Assembly (NCBI RefSeq): GCF_014647795.1
Contig: NZ_BMPW01000006.1
Span: 1-64,000, forward strand
Origin: Actinoplanes campanulatus
GTDB lineage: Bacteria > Actinomycetota > Actinomycetes > Mycobacteriales > Micromonosporaceae
Direction of reading: 5' to 3'
DNA length: 64,000 nt
This document shows, piece by piece, positions 8,678 through 16,329 of this stretch (within the stretch, counting starts at the first letter, position 1; every line of letters begins with the position of its first letter). The notes under the pieces are model-generated. The model did no database searches, was not told the origin of the DNA, and saw only the letters and a list, made by a program, of their open reading frames with translations. A program made the position numbers and the translations under genes.

Positions 8678-9821
8678 CGCACGACGGCTCGCCCCACGGT
8701 TCGCGGCCCGCGCGGCCGACAGCGACCGGGACGGGTCCTTCCCCGAACGGGACTTCGCCGAGCTGCGGGAGGCCGGCTTCTTCGGTCTGATGGTCCCGGC
8801 CCGGCTGGGCGGCGCGGGCGCGGGCTTCGCGGAGTACGCGGACATCGCCTACGAGCTGGCCCGCGGCAACGGCTCGACGGCCCTGGTCTTCAACATGCAC
8901 GCCTCGGTGACCGGTGCGATCGCCGGCGTCACCGACGAACTGGCCGAGTTGCTGGGGCTGCCGGCGGAGGCGCTGGAGGCCCGGGACGGCTTTCTCAAGG
9001 CGGCCGCCGGCGGCGCCTGGTACGCCGTGGCGATGAGCGAACGCGGCGCCGGCTCCCGGCTGTCCGAGCTGTCCACCACCTACCGGCGGGTGGACGGCGG
9101 CTACCGGATCACCGGCGCCAAGACGTTCTGCTCGGGCGCCGGTCACGCGGACGCCTACCTGATCGCCGCCCGCAGCGCCGACGACCCCGCCCAGGTGTCG
9201 CAGTTCCTGGTCCCGGCGGGTGAGGGCCTCCGGGTCGAACCCACCTGGGACGCCCTCGGCATGCGCGCCACCGGTTCGCACGACCTGCACGTGGACGTGA
9301 CGGTCCCGGCGCGGGCGCTGCTCGGCGGCGTGGAGGGGCTCGCCCTGGTGGCCGCCCAGCTGGCCCCGCACTGGATGGTGGCCAGTTACGCCGCGGTCTA
9401 CGTGGGCGTGGCCCGGGCCGCGGTGGATGCCGCGGTCGAGCACGTCAACGCCCGCGGCCTGGGCCGGCTGCCCGCGGTCCGGGCCCGGATCGGCCGTGCC
9501 GACGCCGCGGTGTCGGCCGCGCACCTGGTGGTCCGGGAGGCGGCCCGCCGGGTCGACGAGGCGCCCGGCGAACCGGAGACGAACCGCTGGGTGTGGCGGG
9601 CCAAGCTGCTGGCCGGGACGACCGCGGCGGACGTGGCGGCGGCGATGCTGGAGGCGGCCGGCACCTCGGCGATGCGGCGCGGCCATCCGTTGGAGCGGCT
9701 CTACCGGGACGCCCGGGCGGGTTCGCTGCAACCGGCCACCAGCGACGTCTGTGCCGACTGGCTGGGCGTGGACGCGCTCGGCGGCGACCCGGACGCCGAC
9801 GGCGTCGCCCCGCGCTGGTGA
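8667..9821 (+). CDS. Acyl-CoA-dehydrogenase-fold flavoprotein, possible monooxygenase
   Basis: A 384-residue protein with the full acyl-CoA dehydrogenase architecture: N-terminal helical domain, middle beta domain (AMSERGAGSRLSEL, GAKTFCSGAGHAD) and C-terminal four-helix domain. In true acyl-CoA dehydrogenases a catalytic Glu in a YEG-type motif follows the RDAR segment; here the segment reads RDARAGSLQPATSDVCADW and lacks it. That pattern is seen in the flavin monooxygenase branch (DszC/HpaB-like). In a cassette with a PKS, a methyltransferase and a prenyltransferase, ring hydroxylation is a reasonable inference. It overlaps the methyltransferase stop and touches the PKS start (GTGA). Confidence 0.78.
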   Translation: MLDDARRLAPRFAARAADSDRDGSFPERDFAELREAGFFGLMVPARLGGAGAGFAEYADIAYELARGNGSTALVFNMHASVTGAIAGVTDELAELLGLPAEALEARDGFLKAAAGGAWYAVAMSERGAGSRLSELSTTYRRVDGGYRITGAKTFCSGAGHADAYLIAARSADDPAQVSQFLVPAGEGLRVEPTWDALGMRATGSHDLHVDVTVPARALLGGVEGLALVAAQLAPHWMVASYAAVYVGVARAAVDAAVEHVNARGLGRLPAVRARIGRADAAVSAAHLVVREAARRVDEAPGEPETNRWVWRAKLLAGTTAADVAAAMLEAAGTSAMRRGHPLERLYRDARAGSLQPATSDVCADWLGVDALGGDPDADGVAPRW

Positions 9822-9866
9822 CGGGCCGCGGGATGGACGAGCACGTGACGGGCCGCCGGATGGACG
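9818..9866 (+). repeat. Tandem duplication at the type III PKS start
   Basis: Bases 9818-9839 and 9845-9866 match over 22 nt with one mismatch, giving a 27-nt repeat unit. Each copy carries an in-frame GTG and ATG, so the PKS has four candidate starts (GTG 9818, ATG 9833, GTG 9845, ATG 9860). Confidence 0.8.
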
Positions 9867-10924
9867 CGGTGATCAGCGGCATCGGGGTGGCGCTGCCGCC
9901 CGCGACCGCACAGGACGACATCTGGGACGGCTACTTCGCCCACCACTACACCGGCGCCCGGCACGGCCTGGCCCGGCGGATCTTCGCGAACGCCGGGGTC
10001 CGTACCCGGCAGGCCGTGGTGAGCCCGCTGCTGGAGGACGTCGCGAACTGGTCCACCGAGCGCCGGATGCGCCGCTATCAGGCCGAGGCGGTTCCGCTGG
10101 GCAAGGCCGCGGTGGACCGGGCGCTGGCCGACGCCGGGGTGGCGGCCGGTGATCTGGGGCTCTTCGCGGTCTGCTCGTGCACCGGCTACGCCACCCCCGG
10201 ACTGGACATCCTGCTCGCCCGGGATCTGGGTATGTCACCCAACGTGCAAAGGCTCTTCGTGGGACACATGGGGTGTTACGCGGCGCTGCCGGGCCTCGGC
10301 ACGGTGAGTGACTTCGTGGTGGCCCGCGGCCGTCCCGCGCTGCTCCTCTGTGCCGAGCTGACCAGCCTGCACCTGCAGCCGCCCGGCGCCCGCGCGGACA
10401 TCCAGCAGATCGTCTCGCACGCTCTCTTCTCGGACGCCGCGGCCGCCGTGGTGGTCACCCCTCAGGATCAAAACCATCCGGGGTACGCCGTCCGCGAGCT
10501 CGCCGCGATCACCGACACCTCGACCGCCGACCACATGACATGGGAGGTCACCGATCTGGGGTTCCGGATGGGCCTGTCGCCGAAGGTGCCGGCGGTCCTC
10601 GCCGCGCACGTCCGCGGCTTGGTCGATCAGGTCCTGTCGACGCACGGCCGGAGCATCGCGGACGTGGACGGCTGGGCCGTGCACCCGGGCGGCCCGAAGA
10701 TCCTCGACGTGGTCCAGGAGCGTCTGGGCCTGCCCGCCGCCGCGCTCGCCGAGTCCCGTGCCGTCCTCGCCGCCCACGGCAACTGCTCGTCACCGACCGT
10801 GCTCCTGGTCCTGAACGAGCTACGCCGTCGCCCGGTCCCGCCGCAGCGGATCGTGATGCTCGCCTTCGGTCCGGGGCTCACGCTCTACGTCACTCTTCTG
10901 GAGGGCTCTACTCTCGCAGCGTGA
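9833..10924 (+). CDS. Type III polyketide synthase
   Basis: A chalcone-synthase-family homodimeric ketosynthase that extends an acyl-CoA starter with malonyl units and cyclises the product. The triad is visible: C148 in GHMGCYAALPG, H284 in WAVHPGGPKI and N317 in AHGNCSSPT. The C-terminal GFGPG-type loop is AFGPGLTLY. Length (363 aa) fits the family. The conserved core begins at ISGIGVALP; ATG 9833 is chosen, but ATG 9860 or GTG 9818 (overlapping the previous stop) are possible because of a local duplication. Product is unknown; a resorcinol, pyrone or quinol tailored by neighbouring enzymes is inferred. Confidence 0.9.
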   Translation: MDEHVTGRRMDAVISGIGVALPPATAQDDIWDGYFAHHYTGARHGLARRIFANAGVRTRQAVVSPLLEDVANWSTERRMRRYQAEAVPLGKAAVDRALADAGVAAGDLGLFAVCSCTGYATPGLDILLARDLGMSPNVQRLFVGHMGCYAALPGLGTVSDFVVARGRPALLLCAELTSLHLQPPGARADIQQIVSHALFSDAAAAVVVTPQDQNHPGYAVRELAAITDTSTADHMTWEVTDLGFRMGLSPKVPAVLAAHVRGLVDQVLSTHGRSIADVDGWAVHPGGPKILDVVQERLGLPAAALAESRAVLAAHGNCSSPTVLLVLNELRRRPVPPQRIVMLAFGPGLTLYVTLLEGSTLAA

Positions 10925-11373
10925 GCAGCGAACGGGGACGCGGCGTCGTGCTGCACGCGCTGGCGGCATTGATCTTGGTGATTGGACTGGTGTGGTGGTG
11001 GCGTGCCGCACCCGACGGCGCGGGTGACGGCCGGCTGGCGCACTGGCGGCTGACCGCCGAGCAGCTGCTGCCCGACATCGGCGAGCAGGAGGTGGCGAAC
11101 ACCCTGGTCCTGGAGCCGGGCACCGGCTACGACGAGATCGTCGAGGTGGAGCAGGGCGACTTCCTGGTGTCGGTGGTGTGCGCCGGGGACGACGGCGCCC
11201 GGGTGCGGGTCAGCCTCGGCGGCACCGACTCCGGCCGGGGCCTGCGCTGCTCCGGCGCCCGCACCCCGGACATCTTCAGCGTCGGTCTCACCCGGCAACT
11301 GCGCATGCACGTCACCATCGACGCATCCGGCCCGGTCGTCTTCCGTTATGCCCTTCAGCGCTCGTCCGGCTGA
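10921..11373 (+). CDS. Membrane-anchored hypothetical protein after the PKS
   Basis: Unrecognised 150-residue protein. GTG 10921 overlaps the PKS stop (GTGA), so it is probably translated with the cassette. After a short basic start (SSERGRG) there is one membrane helix, LHALAALILVIGLVWWW, followed by an exported domain of about 120 residues with two Cys (VVCAGDD and LRCSGAR) and a beta-rich pattern. It could be an unrelated passenger; its coupling to the PKS is the only functional clue. Confidence 0.7.
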   Translation: MSSERGRGVVLHALAALILVIGLVWWWRAAPDGAGDGRLAHWRLTAEQLLPDIGEQEVANTLVLEPGTGYDEIVEVEQGDFLVSVVCAGDDGARVRVSLGGTDSGRGLRCSGARTPDIFSVGLTRQLRMHVTIDASGPVVFRYALQRSSG

Positions 11374-11410
11374 CGGGAGCGCCGATTCATGCCGGTAGCG
11401 ACCACCTCGT

Positions 11411-11427
11411 ACCCCATCATGGGGTTT
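11411..11427 (+). terminator. Possible small terminator
   Basis: accccatcatggggttt: a 5-bp stem with loop and short T run, 37 bp after the operon's last stop and just before the convergent gene. A weak call because the stem is short. Confidence 0.35.
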
Positions 11428-11432
11428 AGTCG

Positions 11433-12215
11433 TTAGAGGCGGGACAGGTCGGGCCGGAACGTCTCGACCGAGGCGGTCCGTGGATGAACCCGGACGATCT
11501 TGCCGAGCCGGTCGACGAGGACCACCGCGGCCGTCCCGTCCGGCGCCCCGAGCCCGAGTTGTCGCCGCAGCGTGTCGGTGGGGTCCTGCAACGCGGTGAC
11601 CACCTTGCCGTCGGCCCGCGGGGTCCGCGCGGTCGGCAGCAGGTCCTGCCCGGCCGCGGGTGCGCTGGCGGACGCCCGCACCTTACTCACCGTGAGGATC
11701 GCGATGTCACTCCGAACCGCGGCGATCGTGTCCCGGACAAGTGCCGCGCAGTCGCAGCCGTCGGTGAGCATCAACACTGACGGAAGTCGCCCCCGAATCG
11801 AAACACTTTGCCCGTCGCTGTCGATGAGATCCAGCGCCGGCAGCTGGTCGGACCGGCTCTCGGTGGCGCCGGAGGTCCGCTGGGTGGCCGGCTGCCGGGG
11901 CGGCCCGGGCCATGCCGAGGCGAACAGGCTGGCGACCGTGACGAGGATGGCGAGGGCGATGATCAGGGCCGGGGTGTGGGTCAACAGACCGCTGAGGCGG
12001 CGCAGCCGGCGGACCGTGGGCCGGCCGGCGAGGCGCTGCCACCGGTTGAGCGGCGCGGCCGTGTGCAGCTCGGCGCGGACCGCCGCGACCTCGTCGGCGA
12101 GCTCGGAGAGGTCGTCCGGAATGACGATGACGCCCCACTCCTCGGGGAACTCCGGGAGACCGTCGGAGGGCCCGCCGCCGGGCGGCCTGTCGCCGTTGTC
12201 GCTCGCGCCAGCCAT
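11433..12215 (-). CDS. Membrane protein with degenerate thioredoxin-like domain
   Basis: A 260-residue protein: cytoplasmic N-terminus of about 80 residues with an acidic stretch and an amphipathic segment, one transmembrane helix (TPALIIALAILVTVASLFASA), then an exported domain. The latter resembles a thioredoxin-like or AhpC-like scaffold (ALDLIDSDGQSVSI, PSVLMLTDGCDCAALVRDTI, GTAAVVLVDRLGKIVRV) with CDC instead of CxxC. The fold is an inference from pattern; redox function is doubtful without CxxC. Upstream (12216-12509) is non-coding. Confidence 0.65.
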   Translation of the reverse strand: MAGASDNGDRPPGGGPSDGLPEFPEEWGVIVIPDDLSELADEVAAVRAELHTAAPLNRWQRLAGRPTVRRLRRLSGLLTHTPALIIALAILVTVASLFASAWPGPPRQPATQRTSGATESRSDQLPALDLIDSDGQSVSIRGRLPSVLMLTDGCDCAALVRDTIAAVRSDIAILTVSKVRASASAPAAGQDLLPTARTPRADGKVVTALQDPTDTLRRQLGLGAPDGTAAVVLVDRLGKIVRVHPRTASVETFRPDLSRL

Positions 12216-12509
12216 GACTCAACCTCCCCCCTGGCCGACCAGATCTTGCTTCGGTCGGGGAACTTCCGTCCAGCCTCCCGCACGTGGGGCCGCATCGCCA
12301 GTGGTGCGGCGATGCGGACCTTAGCGATAAGCTTGATCTCACAAAGCCATCAGGTCCGGAATTCCCGACTTGATTTACGCGGCCTCGTTGGCGGGGGTCG
12401 TAACAGTCTGGTCACTTTGCGTTACTTAGGCAGCTTCTCGCTTCGCTGTCAAGCGGTAGAAAGCCCCATCACAGGGCCTCTGAGCTGCACTAACAGTGAC
12501 CGACAGGGC
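12216..12509. other. Non-coding region upstream of carD
   Basis: About 290 bp between two divergent starts. It is less GC-rich than its surroundings in 12320-12480. I see no convincing ORF, RNA gene or repeat; the carD promoter lies at its right edge. Confidence 0.5.
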
Positions 12510-12538
12510 AAGACACGGCCGTCTGGGCGTGTTACCCT
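12510..12538 (+). promoter_or_regulatory. carD promoter
   Basis: AAGACA (12510-12515), a 17-bp spacer and TACCCT (12533-12538) fit a vegetative actinobacterial promoter. The ribosome binding site AAAGGGG (12549-12555) is 10 nt before ATG 12566, so this gene has a short normal leader. Confidence 0.6.
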
Positions 12539-12565
12539 AGACACAGCGAAAGGGGTTTCGAACCT

Positions 12566-13051
12566 ATGGTTTTCAGTGTCGGCGAGACCGTTGTTTACCC
12601 CCACCACGGGGCCGCACTCATCGAGGCAATCGAGACTAGGGTCATCAAGGGCGTTGAAAGGCAGTATCTCGTTCTGCGTGTCGCCCAGGGCGATCTGACT
12701 GTTCGGGTGCCCGCTGAGAATGCCGAAGAAGTCGGCGTGCGCGAAGTGGTTGGCGAGGAAGGCCTTGGAAAGGTCTTCGATGTCCTCCGTGCTCCGCACA
12801 CCGAGGAGCCGACCAACTGGTCGCGGCGTTACAAGGCGAACCTCGAGAAGCTTGCTTCCGGTAACCCGCTGAAGGTTGCCGAGGTTGTTCGTGACCTCTG
12901 GCGCCGTGAGCGTGAGCGTGGCCTTTCCGCGGGTGAGAAGCGCATGCTCGCCAAGGCTCGCGACATTCTGGTCGGCGAGGTGGCCCTCGCTGAGAAGAGC
13001 AGCAAGGATGAGGCTGAGGTCCTGCTCGACAAGGTCCTCACCGAGGCCTGA
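12566..13051 (+). CDS. carD: CarD-family RNA polymerase-binding regulator
   Basis: A 161-residue essential-type transcription factor that stabilises the open complex at rRNA and housekeeping promoters. The N-terminal RNAP-interacting Tudor-like domain starts [23 protein letters not shown], followed by a helical C-terminal DNA-binding domain; the conserved Trp that wedges the promoter bubble is in [11 protein letters not shown]. No truncation. IspD and IspF follow on the same strand, the same order I recall from Mycobacterium tuberculosis. Codon use is slightly less GC-biased than its neighbours, consistent with high expression. Confidence 0.95.
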   Translation: MVFSVGETVVYPHHGAALIEAIETRVIKGVERQYLVLRVAQGDLTVRVPAENAEEVGVREVVGEEGLGKVFDVLRAPHTEEPTNWSRRYKANLEKLASGNPLKVAEVVRDLWRRERERGLSAGEKRMLAKARDILVGEVALAEKSSKDEAEVLLDKVLTEA

Positions 13052-13075
13052 TCCGTCCAACGCATCCCTCACACC

Positions 13076-13795
13076 TTGACCGACGACCGCGACGTGACCG
13101 CGCAGCTCAATGCTCGCGGTGACGTCGCGGTCGTCGTTCCGGCCGCGGGCGCCGGTGTGCGCCTCGGCCCGGGTGCCCCCAAGGCCCTGCGCCTGCTCGA
13201 GGGGGAGCCCCTCCTGGTCCACGCGATCCGCCGGACGGCCGCCGCGCCGTCGGTCCGCATGATCGTCGTGGCCGCTCCGCCGGCCGAGGTCGAGGCCGTG
13301 CACGATCTGCTCGCTCCGGTGGCCCCGGTCATCGTGGTGGCGGGCGGCGCCGAGCGGCAGGACTCCGTCGCCGCCGCGCTCGCGGTCGTTCCCGATGACG
13401 TCGGCATCGTCCTGGTGCACGACGCGGCCCGCTGCCTTGCGCCCGCCGAGCTGTTCGAACGGGTCGCCGCCGCGGTGCGGGACGGGGCCGACGCCGTGAT
13501 CCCCGCGCTTCCGGTGGTGGACACGATCAAGGAGGTCGCGGCCGACGGCACGGTCCTCGGGACGGTCGACCGGTCGGTGCTGCGGGCCGTGCAGACCCCC
13601 CAGGGCTTCCGCGCCGGCACGCTGCGTGCCGCCCATGCCGCGGCCGCCGACTCGCACACCGACGACGCCGGTGCGGTGGAGAAGCTCGGGCGGCCGGTGC
13701 TGTGCGTTCCCGGCTCGGACTTCGCTTTGAAGATCACCCGGCCCATCGACCTGGCCCTCGCCACCCACCTGCTTAAGCTCTCCGAGCCTGCTTAA
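13076..13795 (+). CDS. ispD: 2-C-methyl-D-erythritol 4-phosphate cytidylyltransferase
   Basis: Third step of the MEP isoprenoid pathway: CTP plus MEP gives CDP-ME. The nucleotidyltransferase glycine-rich loop is VVPAAGAGVRLGPGAPKAL near residue 20. VHDAARC and the C-terminal region ending FALKITRPIDLALA are typical. The open frame begins at TTG 13076, giving 239 residues; GTG 13094 is an alternative that still keeps the loop. The stop codon lies inside a 19-bp tandem duplication that also touches the ispF start. Probably co-transcribed with carD and ispF. Confidence 0.93.
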   Translation: MTDDRDVTAQLNARGDVAVVVPAAGAGVRLGPGAPKALRLLEGEPLLVHAIRRTAAAPSVRMIVVAAPPAEVEAVHDLLAPVAPVIVVAGGAERQDSVAAALAVVPDDVGIVLVHDAARCLAPAELFERVAAAVRDGADAVIPALPVVDTIKEVAADGTVLGTVDRSVLRAVQTPQGFRAGTLRAAHAAAADSHTDDAGAVEKLGRPVLCVPGSDFALKITRPIDLALATHLLKLSEPA

Positions 13796-13805
13796 GCTCT
13801 CGGAG
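13768..13805 (+). repeat. 19-bp tandem duplication at the ispD-ispF junction
   Basis: Copies 13768-13786 and 13787-13805 differ at one base. Because 19 is not a multiple of 3, the second copy is read in another frame and supplies the ispD TAA stop; its last base is the first base of the ispF GTG start. Confidence 0.8.
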
Positions 13806-14293
13806 TGATCATTCCGCGGGTCGGCATCGGTACCGACGTCCACGCCTTCGACCCCGAGCGGCCCTGCTGGGTGGCCGGGCTGCACTGGCCCGGCGAGACC
13901 GGGCTGGCCGGGCACTCCGACGCCGACGTGGCGGCCCACGCCGCCTGTGACGCGCTGCTGTCCGCGGCCGGGCTCGGTGACCTGGGCAGCAACTTCGGCA
14001 CGAGCCGGCCGGAGTGGGCGGGCGCGGCCGGGATCACCCTGCTCGGCGAGACGGCCCGGCGGGTCCGGGCGGCCGGTTTCGAGATCGGGAACGTGTCGAT
14101 CCAGGTGGTCGGGAACCATCCCAGGATCGGGAAGCGCCGGGCCGAGGCGGAGAAGGTGCTCTCCGAGGCGGCCGGAGCACCGGTCACGGTGGCCGGCACC
14201 ACCACCGACGGGCTCGGGCTCACCGGGCGCGGCGAGGGCCTGGCCGGGATCGCCGTCGCGATGGTCTACCCCGGGTCACCCCGACTCGACTGA
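13805..14293 (+). CDS. ispF: 2-C-methyl-D-erythritol 2,4-cyclodiphosphate synthase
   Basis: Fifth MEP-pathway step, converting CDP-ME 2-phosphate to the cyclodiphosphate with release of CMP. Metal ligands are in the N-terminal D-x-H (GTDVHAFD) and in the [18 protein letters not shown] segment; the C-terminus carries the conserved [14 protein letters not shown] loop. Length of 162 residues is normal. GTG start lies 9 bp after the ispD stop, indicating one operon. IspE, the intermediate step, is not in the window. Confidence 0.95.
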   Translation: MIIPRVGIGTDVHAFDPERPCWVAGLHWPGETGLAGHSDADVAAHAACDALLSAAGLGDLGSNFGTSRPEWAGAAGITLLGETARRVRAAGFEIGNVSIQVVGNHPRIGKRRAEAEKVLSEAAGAPVTVAGTTTDGLGLTGRGEGLAGIAVAMVYPGSPRLD

Positions 14294-14310
14294 TTCCCAG
14301 GTGGACGGCC

Positions 14311-14316
14311 TACGCT
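14311..14316 (+). promoter_or_regulatory. Leaderless -10 box TACGCT
   Basis: TACGCT ends 7 nt before the GTG at 14324, the spacing expected when transcription begins at the start codon. Confidence 0.5.
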
Positions 14317-14323
14317 CGGCAGC

Positions 14324-15418
14324 GTGCCCGCCCCCTTGGAGCCCGACACCACCCCTGAGGAGCACCGCGAGCGTGCCCTCCTGCTGGCCGATCTCGGCCG
14401 CTACGACGAGGCCGCCGACGAGATCGCGGCCGGTCTGACCGCCGCGCCGCTGGAGGCCGGCCTCCTCGCCACCCTGGCCCGCATCCACCTGGCCGCCGAT
14501 CAGCCCGCCGAGGCGCTGGCCGCCGCCGAGCGTGCCGCCGCCGCTGAGCCGGGGGACCTGGCCGTCCTCGTGGTCCGGTCGATGGCGCTCACCGACAGCC
14601 GGCGGTTCGCGGACGCCGCCGGAGTCGCCGCCGAGATCCTGACCGGGTGGCCGGACGACGCGTACGCGCAGCGCACCGGGGCCGCCCTGCTCAGCGAGTC
14701 ACGCAACGGCCAGGAGGCGCTGAACGCCGCGTGGAACGGCGTCCGGATCGCACCCACCGACGCCGAGGCGCACCTGGTGCTGGCCGTGGTCGCCGCCCGG
14801 TTGCGGTTGTTCGACCTGGCGCAGCGGGCGTACGGGGAGGCGCTGGAACTGGACCCGGTGATCGGTGACGCGGGCCGGGACACCGGGATCGTCCGATTCG
14901 AGCGCCGCCGCTGGGCCCGCGCCATCGAGGACCTGGCGGAGGAGGCGTCGCTGGGCGTGCCGCCCGACGGGGACGTCCCGGCTCCCGGAGCGAGCCCGTC
15001 CCTGCCGGTCGTGGTGCCCGCCCACCCGGTTCTCGACGTGTCCGGGGAGACCGCGGACGCGGTGGGCGAGACGGCCCGGTACGGCTCCGGCGGGACCATC
15101 GTGGCGGCCGTGCTGGCGGCCGCCATGACCCTGATCAACGTCGGGATCTCCCGGGTCTGGGCGGGGCTAATCGGCGTACTGATCTTCGGTGCCGTGGTGT
15201 TCTGGTTCCGTGGCCGGTTGCCGGAGCCGGCCGGGGTGGTGATGCGCCGCCTGCGCTCCGGGGACCGGCGTCTCGCGGCGGCCGTCTACCTGACCTTCGC
15301 GGCGCCGCTGTTCCTGCTGGGGTACGCGGTCGTCGGCGGGCCGGCGCCACTGGTCGCCGGCATGGTGGCGGGCGCCGTCGCCGAGGTCCTGGTGCTGGCT
15401 GGCCGCCGCAGACGCTGA
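14324..15418 (+). CDS. TPR-repeat membrane protein
   Basis: A 364-residue protein of unknown role. Residues 10-200 form tetratricopeptide repeats (LLADLGRYDEAADEIAAGL, LAADQPAEALAAAERAAAAEPG, LRLFDLAQRAYGEALELDP), a protein-protein interaction scaffold. A linker follows, then about four hydrophobic helices in residues 255-360 (IVAAVLAAAMTLINVGI, VWAGLIGVLIFGAVVFWF, AVYLTFAAPLFLLGYAVV, LVAGMVAGAVAEVLVLAG). The TPR part is therefore cytoplasmic and membrane-tethered. The GTG start is supported by a -10 box 7 nt upstream. Confidence 0.75.
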   Translation: MPAPLEPDTTPEEHRERALLLADLGRYDEAADEIAAGLTAAPLEAGLLATLARIHLAADQPAEALAAAERAAAAEPGDLAVLVVRSMALTDSRRFADAAGVAAEILTGWPDDAYAQRTGAALLSESRNGQEALNAAWNGVRIAPTDAEAHLVLAVVAARLRLFDLAQRAYGEALELDPVIGDAGRDTGIVRFERRRWARAIEDLAEEASLGVPPDGDVPAPGASPSLPVVVPAHPVLDVSGETADAVGETARYGSGGTIVAAVLAAAMTLINVGISRVWAGLIGVLIFGAVVFWFRGRLPEPAGVVMRRLRSGDRRLAAAVYLTFAAPLFLLGYAVVGGPAPLVAGMVAGAVAEVLVLAGRRRR

Positions 15419-15444
15419 GGCTGTCCGTTTCGGGCGGCGTCTAC

Positions 15445-15450
15445 TAGGTT
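15445..15450 (+). promoter_or_regulatory. Leaderless -10 box TAGGTT
   Basis: TAGGTT lies 7 nt before GTG 15458 with no ribosome binding site between, suggesting a leaderless transcript. Confidence 0.5.
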
Positions 15451-15457
15451 CGAATTC

Positions 15458-16300
15458 GTGTCGACTATGGTGCCTCCGCTCTATGCCGGGCTGGTCGATG
15501 ACGCGTGCCTGCTGCCCCCCAGCCCGGTCGGCCTGGACGACGCGGTGCTCAAGCACCAGGAGCACACCACTTCGTGGTACAGCGACCTGATCGGCTCGCT
15601 GCTGATGCCGGCCTCGCTCCTCGGGACCGAGCGGGTGCCCCGGCTCACCGCCGCGCTGATCGGCGACGTGCCGGCCGCGGCCCTGCCCAACACCGTGGAG
15701 AAGCTGCGCTCCTCCGGTGTCGTGGTGAGGCATCTCGAGGCGGCGGTGGCCCGCCGGGGCGAGGACCCGCAACCCGGCCTGGCCACCCTCCGCACCTTCG
15801 CGGCCGCCGGCACCGGGCTCCCGCTGTACGCCGAGATCCCGCTGAGCTGGGGCCTGCTGGCGGCGCTGGACTCGGTGGCCGAGGCCCGGGCCGACGGTGT
15901 GCCGATCGCCCCCAAGTTCCGGGTCGGCGGGCTGGCCGCGGAGCTGTTCCCGACCCCGGTCGAGCTGGCCGCGGTGATCTGCGCCTGCCGGGACCGGGAG
16001 CTGCCGTTCAAGCTGGCCGCCGGGATGCGCCACGCCACCCGGCACACCGATCCGGAGACCGGGTTCACCCACCACGGCTTCCTGAACGTGCTGGTCGCGA
16101 CGGTGATCGCGGCCGGTGGCGGTGAGGTGGCCGAGGTGGCCGAGGCGCTGGCCGCGACCCACCCGGTGCCGCTGGTCGAGCCGGCCCGCACGCACCGGGA
16201 CGGGCCGCGGCCGCTGTTCGTCGGATTCGGTGCGGCGAACGTGGTCGAACCGCTCACCGAACTGGTCCGGCTCGGCCTGATCAACGGCGGGTTCGAGTGA
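15458..16300 (+). CDS. Conserved hypothetical soluble protein
   Basis: Not recognised. The 280 residues have no signal or membrane helix and alternate strands and helices in a pattern like a TIM-barrel or related alpha/beta fold (LTAALIGDVP, GLPLYAEIPLSW, GVPIAPKFRVGG, ELPFKLAAGMRHATRH, GFLNVLVATVIAAGGG). Conserved-looking polar spots are YAGLVDDACLLPP at the start, PKFRVGG, and KLAAGMRHATRH. Expressed alone from a leaderless-type promoter. I would not assign an activity. Confidence 0.7.
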   Translation: MSTMVPPLYAGLVDDACLLPPSPVGLDDAVLKHQEHTTSWYSDLIGSLLMPASLLGTERVPRLTAALIGDVPAAALPNTVEKLRSSGVVVRHLEAAVARRGEDPQPGLATLRTFAAAGTGLPLYAEIPLSWGLLAALDSVAEARADGVPIAPKFRVGGLAAELFPTPVELAAVICACRDRELPFKLAAGMRHATRHTDPETGFTHHGFLNVLVATVIAAGGGEVAEVAEALAATHPVPLVEPARTHRDGPRPLFVGFGAANVVEPLTELVRLGLINGGFE

Positions 16301-16315
16301 CCTCGCCCTGACCTG

Positions 16316-16321
16316 TAATAC
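16316..16321 (+). promoter_or_regulatory. Leaderless -10 box TAATAC
   Basis: TAATAC lies 8 nt before GTG 16330; no Shine-Dalgarno sequence is visible between. Confidence 0.45.
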
Positions 16322-16329
16322 TTTCGCCC

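Noticed and set aside
7094-8845. 583-codon frame as an extended UbiA protein
   Set aside because: The extension is antisense to the methyltransferase and has no membrane or enzyme motifs; ATG 7921 fits UbiA.
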